This document shows positions 1 through 9,680 of a DNA stretch of 64,000 nt, in pieces. Source of the stretch: Amoebophrya sp. A120 (lineage: Eukaryota; Sar; Dinophyceae; Syndiniales; Amoebophryaceae); the NCBI GenBank assembly GCA_905178155.1, contig CAJINV010000001.1, positions 7,199,794-7,263,793 on the forward strand, read 5' to 3'. Position 1 is the stretch's first letter. Each line of letters starts with the position of its first letter. The translations under genes were made by a program, and so were the position numbers. The notes beneath the pieces are model-generated. The model was not told the DNA's origin and ran no database searches. It saw nothing but the letters and a program-made list of their open reading frames with translations.

Positions 1-52
1 GGTCCGGGCATTTCAGTTGTTCCGAGCTGTAAAAAGTTGGAAAGCCCTGTAG

Positions 53-304
53 CAGGGAAAACTCTCGAAAACTGAAAAAGAGTACTCGGCCCAGCCTGCT
101 TTTCGCACGCACCACGGCCGGAGGTTGGCCGGGGCGGGCCCATGTTTTGCGCCCCCATCCTTGGACGAATTTGTCCGGCCCACGTACGGCCTTAATGGGA
201 TCGGGTCGAAGTTCGAGGACGGCATCCCGCAAGGGGAGGACGAGTGGGACGCTGATGCGGCAGCGCTTGACGCCGATGCACCTGTGTGCTCGTGCGGCAT
301 CTGA
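53..304 (+). CDS. 3'-terminal exon of a gene entering from the left (partial)
   Basis: An open frame runs from just after an in-frame TAG at 50-52 to a TGA at 302-304. Likely AG acceptors are at 51-52 and 54-55. The encoded tail is acidic and looks like coding sequence: a stretch with LDEFVRPTYGLNGIGSKFED, then GEDEW and an Asp/Ala-rich run, ending in CSCGI. I do not recognise the family. The opposite strand is also open over most of this stretch (13-432), so the assignment is tentative. It rests on the acidic, non-repetitive composition and on agreement with the + direction of the next seven genes. The rest of the gene lies outside the window. Confidence 0.4.
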   Translation, partial: QGKLSKTEKEYSAQPAFRTHHGRRLAGAGPCFAPPSLDEFVRPTYGLNGIGSKFEDGIPQGEDEWDADAAALDADAPVCSCGI

Positions 305-1100
305 ATGTAGAAAAGATCTGCGTAATTCTGCGGCAAAAAGAAGCAGCACATCATACACAGAAACTGTGAGAAGTGTGAGCAGTGTACAGCCGCAGACATT
401 GTTCGAAAGATTTTCATGCTGCTTGCTATCACAATGAATAGGAGTAGAAACGCGTGCGATGATGTCTACTTGGTTCTGACGACAGCGAAGATCCGATATT
501 TGAACTTTCGCGAACCATTGTGACCGATCTTGTTCTCAATTAAAACGCGCTTTTGCTCTGAGAATTTGAAGAAAGTCGTTTTTGGCAGGCCCCCGGTTCC
601 CGTTTCTAATTCTATTCGTAGATTTTACGATCTTTGCTAGACTGCTTCTCAATTTCAGTTCGCTGATTCTTATTCTATGAAATAATTTTCTGGTATTCCG
701 CAGCGGCCCCGCTAGTGATGAATTTTCAGTAGGTCATATTTCGAATAGTTTACTGCTAAGAATAAAACGACGCATTCATCATCATCTGCTCAACGTGCTG
801 CTTGGATTGAAGTTTTCACATTTCTCCATCTTCTAAGCTTGTTTAGAAGTTTCTAACTTTAGAAGTTTTCTTAGAGACAAGACAGGACTGTATCGCAGCT
901 TGTCTTTCTTTAGGTTCTGCCCCCCGAAAAAACGACAAAAAATGACAACGCTAACAGCAACAGTCACTCGCGATCTCGCGATGTACCAAACAAGGGACCT
1001 GGCACCACAGGTAGAAGACCAGCGTGGATTTCTTTCGCAAAAATTATCCGGATAACTTTTTATTGTGGCTGGAGGTTCTTATACATTGGATCTAGATGAG
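305..1100. other. intergenic spacer
   Basis: This is fairly AT-rich sequence between the terminal exon on the left and the first plausible ATG of the UBA/CUE gene. I see no long open frame, no RNA gene and no clear repeat in it. Confidence 0.5.
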
Positions 1101-4100
1101 ATGCATGATGATGCGGCGATTGATAGCTTCCTTCGCTCTGAAGATGTAGACCACATGCCAAGAACCAGCAAAATGAAATTCTCAAAGGAAATTTTTCTCA
1201 GGTGCACATGATTCTGTCGATTTTGCCGCAGTGCAGCGAGGACATGGCGTGTGAGGCGTTGATTCAGTCCGGGGAGGATGTGGAGCGAGCCATGGAGTTG
1301 CTGCTAAGCAAAATCGCGGAGCGGGACAGTCCGAAGGCGCGGGCCCAGAAGGCGGCAAGTTTCCACGAGGATTTTACCTCGGACGACCAGGCGTTCCAGA
1401 CACAGGGGGCCAACGGCCACGCGAAGACCGCGGTGCCAAGCGCCGCCACAGCCGGCGGATACGGGGACAACTACGGCGGAAAGCAGACCATGCAGCAAAC
1501 GTATTTTTCCGGCAGCTCCGCAGCGCAAAAAACGACCGCCCCAGCGGCTGTTTACGAACAGCAGCAGCAGCAGCAGATGAAACAACCGGTGGAACAACAA
1601 CAGGTTGTCACCAGCGAGCCCGTCGCACCGGCGGCAGCCGCGGTCGCACCACAGCCGGTGCCAGAACCCGTCGCGCCCGCAGTGGTGGAAGAGGTCTACG
1701 ACCCGCAACCCGTGGTCCCAGAATTCGCGTACAGAGTTTCATACTGTTTCAAGAAAGTACTGTCGTCTCACACGATGTTTTTGACATGATCTGATGTTGA
1801 GAGTCTGAGCGCATGAACGCCCGTGCGTCTCCAACATGTTGTGCTGCGTTTGCATGTACTTACTTACTTTGAAATAGTACTTGAAAATGGAAAAGTTTTC
1901 CTTGTGGGTCATGACGTGCGACTAGAGGTGATGCATGTCGTTTCTTCTTCTAAACAGGTACTTCTTGCAGCAAGTCCAGTTAGACCGCGCCCCATCCCGA
2001 GCGGAAAAGGATTTGCTGAAGTTTAAGAAAAAGATGCGAGAAATTGAAACCATCGAGAAAAAACTCGAGACCGGCGAAAAGGTCGACCAGCTGCAATTGC
2101 CAAAATTGGACAAGAAGGGAGAGCTCATGTACTGCTCAATGGTGTTTTTGATAGTATAGGAAAGACAAAGATCATTGCATTGCAGATTCTTCATGCACCA
2201 TGCACATGTTCTTTCTGATTCTGAATCATGGAAGGAGCTAGACTACTTATTCATTTTGAATTTCTTAGTGCATCAGTATCAGAGGCAGCAAAATGCTTTT
2301 CAGGTTCGAGTTGAAAAAGACCGAGGAGATTGTCAACAAGTGCTTGAGACAAGACGCCGAGGCCTTGCGAGAAAAACACATCGAGCAGGAGTGGGCCCGG
2401 ATCGAAGCCGAGAAGGCAGAAAAGAAGCGGCAGGAAGAAGAGCGCCGGGAGCAAGAGCGCATCCGCTTAGAGGAGGAGCGATTACGGGCGGAAGAGGAAG
2501 GTAGAATTGAATGTCGGCTTTTGGAGCTTTTTACGGTGCGGGCGATGTGCAATACTGCGTCGGTCCTTGTGCCACGACCTCTATGCGGTTTTTCTTTTCA
2601 TGATATCAATTCGTTCTCGTTGAGGTAGATCCTCTTTCGAGTTGCCCAGTCGCTCCCCACGTGAATAAACTAATTGAAATTCTGAAGCGTATGTCATCTT
2701 CCTATCAATCTGCAGCTCGCCGCAAAGCCGAAGAGGAGGAGGCCCGACGAAAAGCCGAGGCGGAGGCCGCCGAACGCCGAAGAATTCAGGAGGAAGAGAT
2801 GCGCAGACAACGCGAGGAGGAGGAGCGACGACGCAAGCAGCAGCAGGAAGAGCAGGCCGAACGGTTGCGACAGAGCAGCGCGAAGGGTAGATATTTAGTT
2901 AACTTGATGTACGTTTGTTTTCTTTTTTTTTGGTGCTGGTACTAAACTCTCCGACACAACGTGATGGAGTGATACAGTCTGTGTGCTCTGTAGAAATGTT
3001 GCTAAAAATCATAACATTAACATAGGTAACTGGGCCGGAGTGGCGACTGCCGGTGCGTGGAACGGTCAGCAGCAGTACCAGCAGCAAAACAATTACAGTA
3101 ATAACATGTCCGGTAAGAAATACAGCGGCTATGGTATCAACTGCAAATATGTCTGGGTCTGGAAGAATGTATGTTTGTCATGCTTGTCTGGTATGACTCT
3201 TAAATCTGTCATGCATGTTACCCAAGAGCCCCATTTTTCTGTCATGCAGAAACGCAGTTTGTCATGCAGAATAGGCAACACCTAGAACAGAAGCTCAAAA
3301 ACTTGTCATGCTGGGCCAGCTCTTGTGGCCTCCTCATGATACGCCACCCAACATCACAAATTTCCAGACCCAGACACTTTTACATTTGATATATGGCAAG
3401 GGACAGCAACAACCCCCGCAGAACCAGCAGCCCTCCAGCGACTACAACAGCACCTCCGCCCAGGGAGGCCAATACAACAACCGAGAACAGCCGCAGCAAC
3501 CCTCTTCCTATGGACAATACAACCAGCAGCAGCCTGCCCAGCAATGGAACAACGAAGCCGGGTACAATAAGTAAAGCGATATTTGCTATTGCTGTAAACC
3601 TTCCTGCATCTCTATCTCTACGTGCTCTTATCGCTTTGCACACGATTTGTGCTCGTGTAGGTTGTAAAAAATAACCACAGTTGTATGAAGATCGATACAT
3701 CCCAGGAGTAGAATCATCGGAATTGCTACGCTTGAACGGGCTCGAAAGGGATGAAAAATGAAATCACTCCTCATTATTTTCCATGAAATCACTCCCCAAC
3801 CCCAGGTACAACGCAAATGGCCAACAGGCAGTCCAGCAGCCCGCTGCCGCGCACGAAGAGGAAAAGGGAGAGGAACAGCCGAGTGATGACTGGGGATTGA
3901 GCGTGAACGAAACGGTTCTGTCTCAGCAAAAGTCCGTTTTCGCGCAGCAGCAAACGTACTTTATTACGCTCCTCCACCTGTGCATGTGCTTTTATTCTTT
4001 GAGGAAGATGATTTTCAAGATAAATGCCTGCTCCTCGAAGATTGATTATGACGCGTCTGTTGCATTGATGCAGGCGGCCGCCGCAATTCATTGCCATTTT

Positions 4101-4354
4101 TCATCTGAAATCACAGATCCAACCAGATGGGTCGTAGCAACATGATGGACCAGGGCAACGGCGGTGGCAAGGGCTGGAACAACAACGGTAAGAGCGCGAG
4201 CATGCAGGACGGTAACTGGCGTCAACCAGGTAACTCGTTCGCTCCCAACGGCGGCAATGGGAAGAAGGGCAAAGGCAAGGGCAAGGGAAAGAACAAAAGC
4301 GGCAACAATGGCTACAACAATCGGGGACCGGGTCAGAACATGGGCGGATTCTAG
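1101..4354 (+). CDS. UBA/CUE-domain coiled-coil protein with Gln/Asn/Gly-rich tail
   Basis: Proposed exons are 1101-1145, 1202-1728, 1958-2128, 2304-2500, 2716-2886, 3026-3134, 3397-3570, 3806-3955 and 4117-4354; the phases add up to 594 codons (593 residues). Exon 1 is the least certain part. All junctions are GT-AG except 3134/3397, which is the excision point of an inverted-repeat element. Near the N-terminus is a UBA/CUE-like three-helix signature (ILPQCSEDMACEALIQSG, then VERAMELLL). A Gln/Ala/Pro-rich linker follows, then a long highly charged coiled coil (residues about 270-370, repeated EEERR/KAEEE). The tail is rich in Gln, Asn and Gly and ends in GKGKGKGK and an N/G-rich stretch that suggests RNA binding. 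By family logic the UBA/CUE domain would bind ubiquitin. The full architecture is not one I recognise, so the role is open. Confidence 0.75.
3135..3391. mobile_element. introner-like element, family A copy 1 (257 bp)
   Basis: Near-perfect terminal inverted repeats start TATCAACTGCAAATATGTCT on the left and end in a CCAGACCCAGACAC block plus CATTTGATA on the right. The element is flanked by the 5-bp direct repeat TATGG (3130-3134 and 3392-3396). Removing the element plus one TATGG joins codons ..TAT GG|C AAG.. of the UBA/CUE gene in frame. It has no coding capacity. Internal copies of a TTTGTCATGC motif are present. Confidence 0.9.
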
Positions 4355-5892
4355 AGGAAAAAGAAGTGCTCGGGAAAGGAAATGATATTTCAGTTCTTCA
4401 TTGACCGATGCGGTTCTTGCTGGTGCCCCCTGAATATTTTGAAGACCATATGATTATCCCTTTTGAAATGAAATGGAACCTTTTGAACCAGCTGCACTAC
4501 ACTATTCTGCCAGTGCTCCCATCAGCACTGCATTCGGTGCAACAACTCTGACGATAAACCATACAAGAAAGATCGTGCGGCAGAAGTTGTGTTGATGATC
4601 GCAGCACAGCAAAGCGAAGACGACAATTTTCAAATTATCTACAGTTGTATGTACTATTGAACCGTTTTCATCTACTTCCAGTACTTAGCCAAGAAAGCCA
4701 TATGTAATTTCTTTTGTACACGTTTTTCGAAAATGCAAACTCGTTTGTTTAAGTTAAGAGAAATGGTGGACGGTGCTTCGGGAACTGCGTTCGTAGCACG
4801 GATCTCATAGGGTTCATTTGGTAGGAACGCAAAGATGAGGAGAACTTCAGCCTCAACTGACGGAGCTATAATAATTCCCTATTATTCCGGCTGTGTACGG
4901 CACCTCCAACGACAAGGCTCTCTGGTCTCTCGCCCGTGCCCGGTTTCTATTACTGACTTAATACCCCGCAAACGTGAACAAAGTAAGCAGAACTGTCGAC
5001 CACTAGGGTGATACACTATAATTATCTGCTCTCGCCGCGGCCCGATTCCAATTCAGGGCTGACTACATAAAAGTTGGGTTTTTTCGCGGTTGCGTGCCGG
5101 TAAAACACCGGCATGACATCGGCTCCGACAACACCCATTCTATCCCGAGTTTGCTTTCTGCTCTACAACGACAACGACGGACGCATAATTCCTCAAGCTA
5201 AGCCGATAGTTTGATCTCTTTGCTTCCTTTTCGAAAATGAAAAAATTCGGAACGAAATGCATGTAGGTACAAAAGATGAGGAGAGTAGTCATGTGCACAC
5301 GTTGTGACCTCGGCAGCACCCGCTCCGTATCAAAAGCTGATTTCGCATTGGAAAAATTTTTTGTCCCACTTTTCAATCGAACCAATTTAGCTGTCCGCTT
5401 ACCATGTTGTCTCGGCGAAAAATCAATGTGGAGTTCGACTTGTCCGTCTCTTTTGTTTCTCCTGATGTGAAAGGCAGGGGTCAAGCTCGGGGTTTTGATA
5501 AAGTTGGAGTGCCGGATCCGTTGAGGAGCAGGGAAATGAAAATAAGAGTACGCAAGGCACCATTCGACACACATTCGGTTTACGAGAAGCCGGGAAATGT
5601 TGCTGCAGATCGTGAATGAAATTGAGCCGACCGATTCTACTTAACCTTCAGGTTGACTGAGAACATGATCCAGAGAGAAATTTAAACCTGAGTGGAGCTA
5701 CCGTGATGTCTTTTCGGTTTATTTCAGCGACAATAACAACGAGACTTGGGCTTCTCATTGATTCTCTGCTTTGTTGAGGGCTATTAACCTCTAGCTCCGA
5801 TATGATTATGTGCAAGTCATAGACTCTCTCCCGCGCACCGAAAACTCCGAGACCGCGACCATAAGTAAATACTTACATACCAAGGCAACAAG
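4355..5892. other. intergenic spacer
   Basis: This lies between the stop of the UBA/CUE gene and the ATG of the GPC1-like gene. Short overlapping open frames exist on both strands around 5140-5620. None has a recognisable domain or supported splice sites, so I do not call a gene. A promoter for the downstream gene presumably lies here, but I see no motif I can defend. Confidence 0.4.
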
Positions 5893-8071
5893 ATGGAGGG
5901 TGTTGGTTTTACGATCCATTACGAAATGATCTGGGACGTTTGGAGCCAGCTGGTGGGTGTGATGCAGTCCCAACTTGGTTCCCACACCACTGCCTACAAT
6001 ATTCTCGCCTTCGTACCGGTGGTTTTTGTCTTCGATGCTGTGCGCAACCAGCGCAAGACCGTTGCTGCGGTGGCCCAGATGACCGCTGTGCAGCAGCGCA
6101 ATGACGTGGTCCAAGTGCAGAGACCCCGCACCCCTTCGAAGACCGTACCACGTCCCTCGGAGCAGCTGCTCGCGCCACCTCCTGCGGGGGGCAGTGCAGA
6201 TGGAAATGCAGCTGCGGCCGGGAGGGAAAGCACAAGCAAGGCGCCGCCAATACGGCGCGCCAGTACGGAAAGTTTGGTGGATGAGGATAAAAAGCTACTT
6301 GCGGAGGCGAGCACCCTGGACCAGCTGTGGTTTATGCTGGGCGTTGGGAATGTGGCCATTACGGCGTACGTCCTAGGCTTGTCCCCGACCGTATCCACGA
6401 AAAAAACCGTTTCACTGTGGTCTTGTGATGCAGATGACTCAGTGCGTGTCGTCGGTTCGGAAGCCAAACTTCTACAGAGGAGATTTTCATTTTGTTTATC
6501 ATGTGCAAGCGGAAGCGAAGGAGATGTTAGGTATGCGGATCTTCTCGGAAAGTCATGAGCAACATCAGCCACAATGAAGCGGTGTTTTCGCGCGAAAAGC
6601 CTGGTATTATGCGTACTACACTCCCAAAGTGATTTCCCTCACCTTTCTGCGCTGGATAACATTCGTGAAGAAGAAGCAGCACTACCTCCTCTACGACTTC
6701 TGCTACTGGGTGAACGCTCTCTGCCTCCTTTACTGCTGGGTGTACCCGCATTCGCAACTCATGTTCCGCGTGCTCTTCATAAACGCGTGCGGACCGCTGG
6801 CCATTGCGGTGCTATCGCACTGCAAAAGAGCTACTTGGCACTTGCTAGTACAGCTATTCATTGTGCATGATTGAGATTATGCATGAAGGACGAAATTACG
6901 TTTTGCACATCATTTTGAAACACAAAGATGAGTGAACAAGGCTAGCACAAGTATGAGTATCTTTCTTTTGTGGCATAACCGCTTTGTTTCAACCACAGTT
7001 TGATCTTCCACTCCTACGCACACATGACCTCTGTGGTCATACACGTGTCCCCTCTGGTGCTGGTCTACGGTTTGAGGTGGCACTCCGACGCGAGATTCAA
7101 CATTTGCGAGGATTTCCCCACCTGTGACGACGTTACGCATGGCATTACTTAGTAGTGTCGCATATCTCTAAATCGCATAGCACGGGTTTTGAAGTAAACC
7201 GAAAACAGAAATTTTCCAATAGAAGATCTTTGCAGTTTCAAATATGCGAGAGAGTGGATCAATGATGTTGAACAGGACGAGTTAGTAGTCTACTCGTGCA
7301 GGTTCAGCAGGAGTAGAGTCAATTGTGTACTATCTATGAATCATGTGGAACAGGAGGAGGAGCCGCGCAACTCCTGACTCGCTTTTGTACTACGCGAAGA
7401 ACGCTAGAGAGAATGCGAAACTTTTGCGGAGGATATGCGTGTCCCACCTTCAGCTGATCGACGAGGCCATGCGGTATGAACCAATTTAGGTGCTGCGTAG
7501 TTCTACTTGCTTTTTCAATTTACTGTTTTTCTGTACGTAGAAAACAATAGCGACCTGCAGCCAAAGGAATCTTAAATCTGTTCTCACCCCTAGGTATTTC
7601 TATCTGCCCTGGAGTGGGCTGTACTTTTTGTGGATTTTCGTCGCTTTAGGACGGTACTTGGAGGAGAAAAACTACCAAACGCTGTGGGATCGCGTGCTGG
7701 GCACCGGGGCGGTGGGCAAGTTCCTGCGGCTCATGCTGACGAAGCTGCCCAAGCTCTTCGTGCAGGGGATCTACCTGGTGATCCACTTGGGCTTTTGCGG
7801 GGTGGCCATGGTGTTCGCCACCCTGATGTTTCACCACCAGCTGGCGAATTTTGTCTGGTTGGCCACCATCTGTGGCGCCGTGGCCTACAACGGCTCCCAG
7901 TTCTACCTGCAGGCCCTGGAGCCGCTGTACGTAAAAGCCATCCGGGAGCGCAACGAGGGCGGCACCATCACCTCCAAGAACCTCAAACTGCTCCTGTCCG
8001 CGTCGATGGGATTGCAGACGGCAGTGGACCACGCGGACATTCTGGAGCAGGAGAGGAAAAAAGAAAGCTGA
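5893..8071 (+). CDS. GPC1: glycerophosphocholine acyltransferase (GPC1 / DUF2838 family)
   Basis: This multi-pass ER membrane protein would acylate glycerophosphocholine to lysophosphatidylcholine using acyl-CoA, salvaging the headgroup for phosphatidylcholine synthesis (family knowledge). The family signature is visible across exons: the stretch HYLLYDFCYWVNALCLLY, then GPLAIAV, then an exon with SVVIHVSPLVLVYGLRW, then WSGLYFLWIFVALGRYLEE, and a C-terminal membrane block ending near NGSQFYLQALEPLYVKA. Exons are 5893-6390, about 6599-6828, 6999 to about 7130, about 7335-7473 and 7594-8071 (roughly 490 residues). The last intron is clean GT-AG. Introns 1 and 2 cannot be placed as GT-AG in frame: intron 1 has an inverted repeat, and intron 2 joins best as AAA AG|T TTG. 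The boundary between exons 3 and 4 is unresolved. The Ser/Pro/Ala-rich insert at residues about 75-130 looks lineage-specific. Confidence 0.72.
6391..6598. mobile_element. possible degenerate introner-like intron in the GPC1 gene
   Basis: The intron begins TATCCACGAAAAAAACCG and continues to CACTGTGG. Its right end, read as reverse complement, carries CGCGAAAACACCG followed by CATTGTGG, giving an imperfect inverted repeat of about 25 bp. The flanks GACCG and GCCTG are only partly alike, so a 5-bp duplication is not proven. The only in-frame join I find (ACC|GCC TGG) does not use GT-AG. It may be an old member of the element class seen elsewhere in the window. Confidence 0.4.
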
Positions 8072-8502
8072 TGCTCACGCACGCAGCACAGCGGAAAAGA
8101 AATGTGTCTGCAGTTCAGTTGGAAAAAGAAACTTCTGGTGACACATGCACAGGGTGATGGAACGAATTAGAGGGTGCGCACAATTATTACGAGGGCCCTC
8201 GTCCTGGCGTTGGACGTGAAACAGAGCGTGCCAGACGTACAATGCTTGTGCTCCAAAGGACCACGATCAAGCTACACCACGTGTTCCTACTGATTTCAAC
8301 CGGAGAGAAGGCGAGAGATTGAGCCCGGAGCGTGTCTGGCGGTGTAGATTGCATATGGTAGATTGTGTGTCGTCTCACGGCCACCCCGCTCTTGTAGTCG
8401 AGTCAAGGCCGCTAGCATGTCTCAACTTTCACACAGAAACAGGTATATTTTTTTTACAAGGCAAAGGTCTTCTCCAGAAAAGTAAAGAGAAATAAAATCA
8501 AA
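8072..8502. other. intergenic spacer
   Basis: This is the gap after the GPC1-like stop codon. I see no open frame or repeat worth naming. Confidence 0.4.
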
Positions 8503-9120
8503 ATGCCGGACCATGACGGAGACCCTATGGCTGTAGGTGCTGGCTCTTCAGCGGGGCCGGGCGATGCGTCGGGAGCTGTCGCAGAAATGATGGGCGCGGC
8601 GCGGAGCTCCACTAATCTGCCGGGCTTATTTCGCCGCCGCTTTTATTTCCACTGTCGCTGTCCTGAGCGCGGCGAATGTGGGGCGCTTCAACTAGTTTTA
8701 CACCAGAAGACGCCCACGCCCTGCAGCAGGGTGCCCCGGCCCTTTTCCGTTTACAGGAAGAGGAAGCTTGAAAATCGCGACCTGAAGAGCTGGCGCAAAA
8801 AGCACGAGGAGCAAGCCGCAAAGCGGCCGGGCCGTCCCCCGACGACGAGGCGAACAAAAGAGCCGGAAGCGCCTAACGATGTGAGGCTGCCGCCGAGGGC
8901 GCCCATCGACACGCCGAGGGCCGGGGGGGCGCGCGGCGCCGGCCCACGTCTGCAAATGTTCGCGGCCACAATGTCGGGCCGCGCCGCCCCGCATCGCGCG
9001 CGAGCTTCTTTGCTGCTTGCGGCCGCGCGCACCAAGCACCCTGCCTGCAGCCGTTTCGCTGCGGCTGCCGGGTGCCCCCTGCTTTGCGCGCACGCTGCTG
9101 GTTGTGTAGTATCGAAGTAG
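8503..9120 (+). CDS. doubtful GC-rich ORF, basic hypothetical protein
   Basis: The ATG at 8503 has an A-rich context just upstream and opens a 205-codon frame. Residues about 83-125 are strongly basic (VYRKRKLENRDLKSWRKKHE, then AAKRPGRPPTTRRTK), which would fit a nuclear or nucleolar protein. An AG acceptor at about 8754-8755 could start an exon there. The second half (8880-9120) is extremely GC-rich and is open on both strands, so that part may not be coding. No family is recognised. The direction agrees with its neighbours, but an artefact is possible. Confidence 0.3.
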   Translation: MPDHDGDPMAVGAGSSAGPGDASGAVAEMMGAARSSTNLPGLFRRRFYFHCRCPERGECGALQLVLHQKTPTPCSRVPRPFSVYRKRKLENRDLKSWRKKHEEQAAKRPGRPPTTRRTKEPEAPNDVRLPPRAPIDTPRAGGARGAGPRLQMFAATMSGRAAPHRARASLLLAAARTKHPACSRFAAAAGCPLLCAHAAGCVVSK

Positions 9121-9680
9121 GGTGCGCGCCGAATAGTGTAGCAACCCCAGCGGCTCGCCCCAGTATGCCCGCGCCGCTGGCGTACTTTGTGCTGCGGCCG
9201 CACTTAGCATAGACCCGCCCTTCCAGCATTGAGTGCTAAGCTCTGTTGTGGTGCTGCAAATTGGGCGAGCGCGCTAACCGAAGGACGCCTGCTTTCCCGC
9301 ATTGAGAGAAGCGGGCGGATACCTAGAGAGTGCGTCGCGTTTTCTTGTGCATGATACGCCTTGCGCGCGAGTACACCTCCAATGCTCCGGATCGAACACG
9401 TTCGGACCGAAGTATAAGAATACGCCAGTTTGTTCCTCTGTCAGTCCTCAGTGTCCGAAGCTTATGTTGATGCTGCTTGCAGTGAGAGTCATGCTTGTGC
9501 AGTTGCGCAGATTCGAACTCAAAGTGGAAGTGGCCGTTGTAGTCGCACTGAGAAGCGCAGCAGCACTACATCAAGCAAGGACGTCGGTGTAGCTCTTGCC
9601 ACTGTGCCTGCCCCTTACTCGAGAACAAGAGCGAGAATGAGAGAGACGTTGTTGCCGTAGAGTTGTCCGGCATAGAAAAA
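9121..9680. other. spacer with strong GC start and short open frames
   Basis: The first 120 bases continue the GC-rich stretch that begins near 8880. The open frame at 9594-9680 is continuous with the next gene, so an upstream exon or alternative N-terminus could lie here. I have no splice-site evidence that decides it. Confidence 0.35.

Noticed and set aside
5140-5619. Overlapping open frames on both strands near 5.1-5.6 kb
   Set aside because: No domain, no splice evidence and no composition difference from the spacer.
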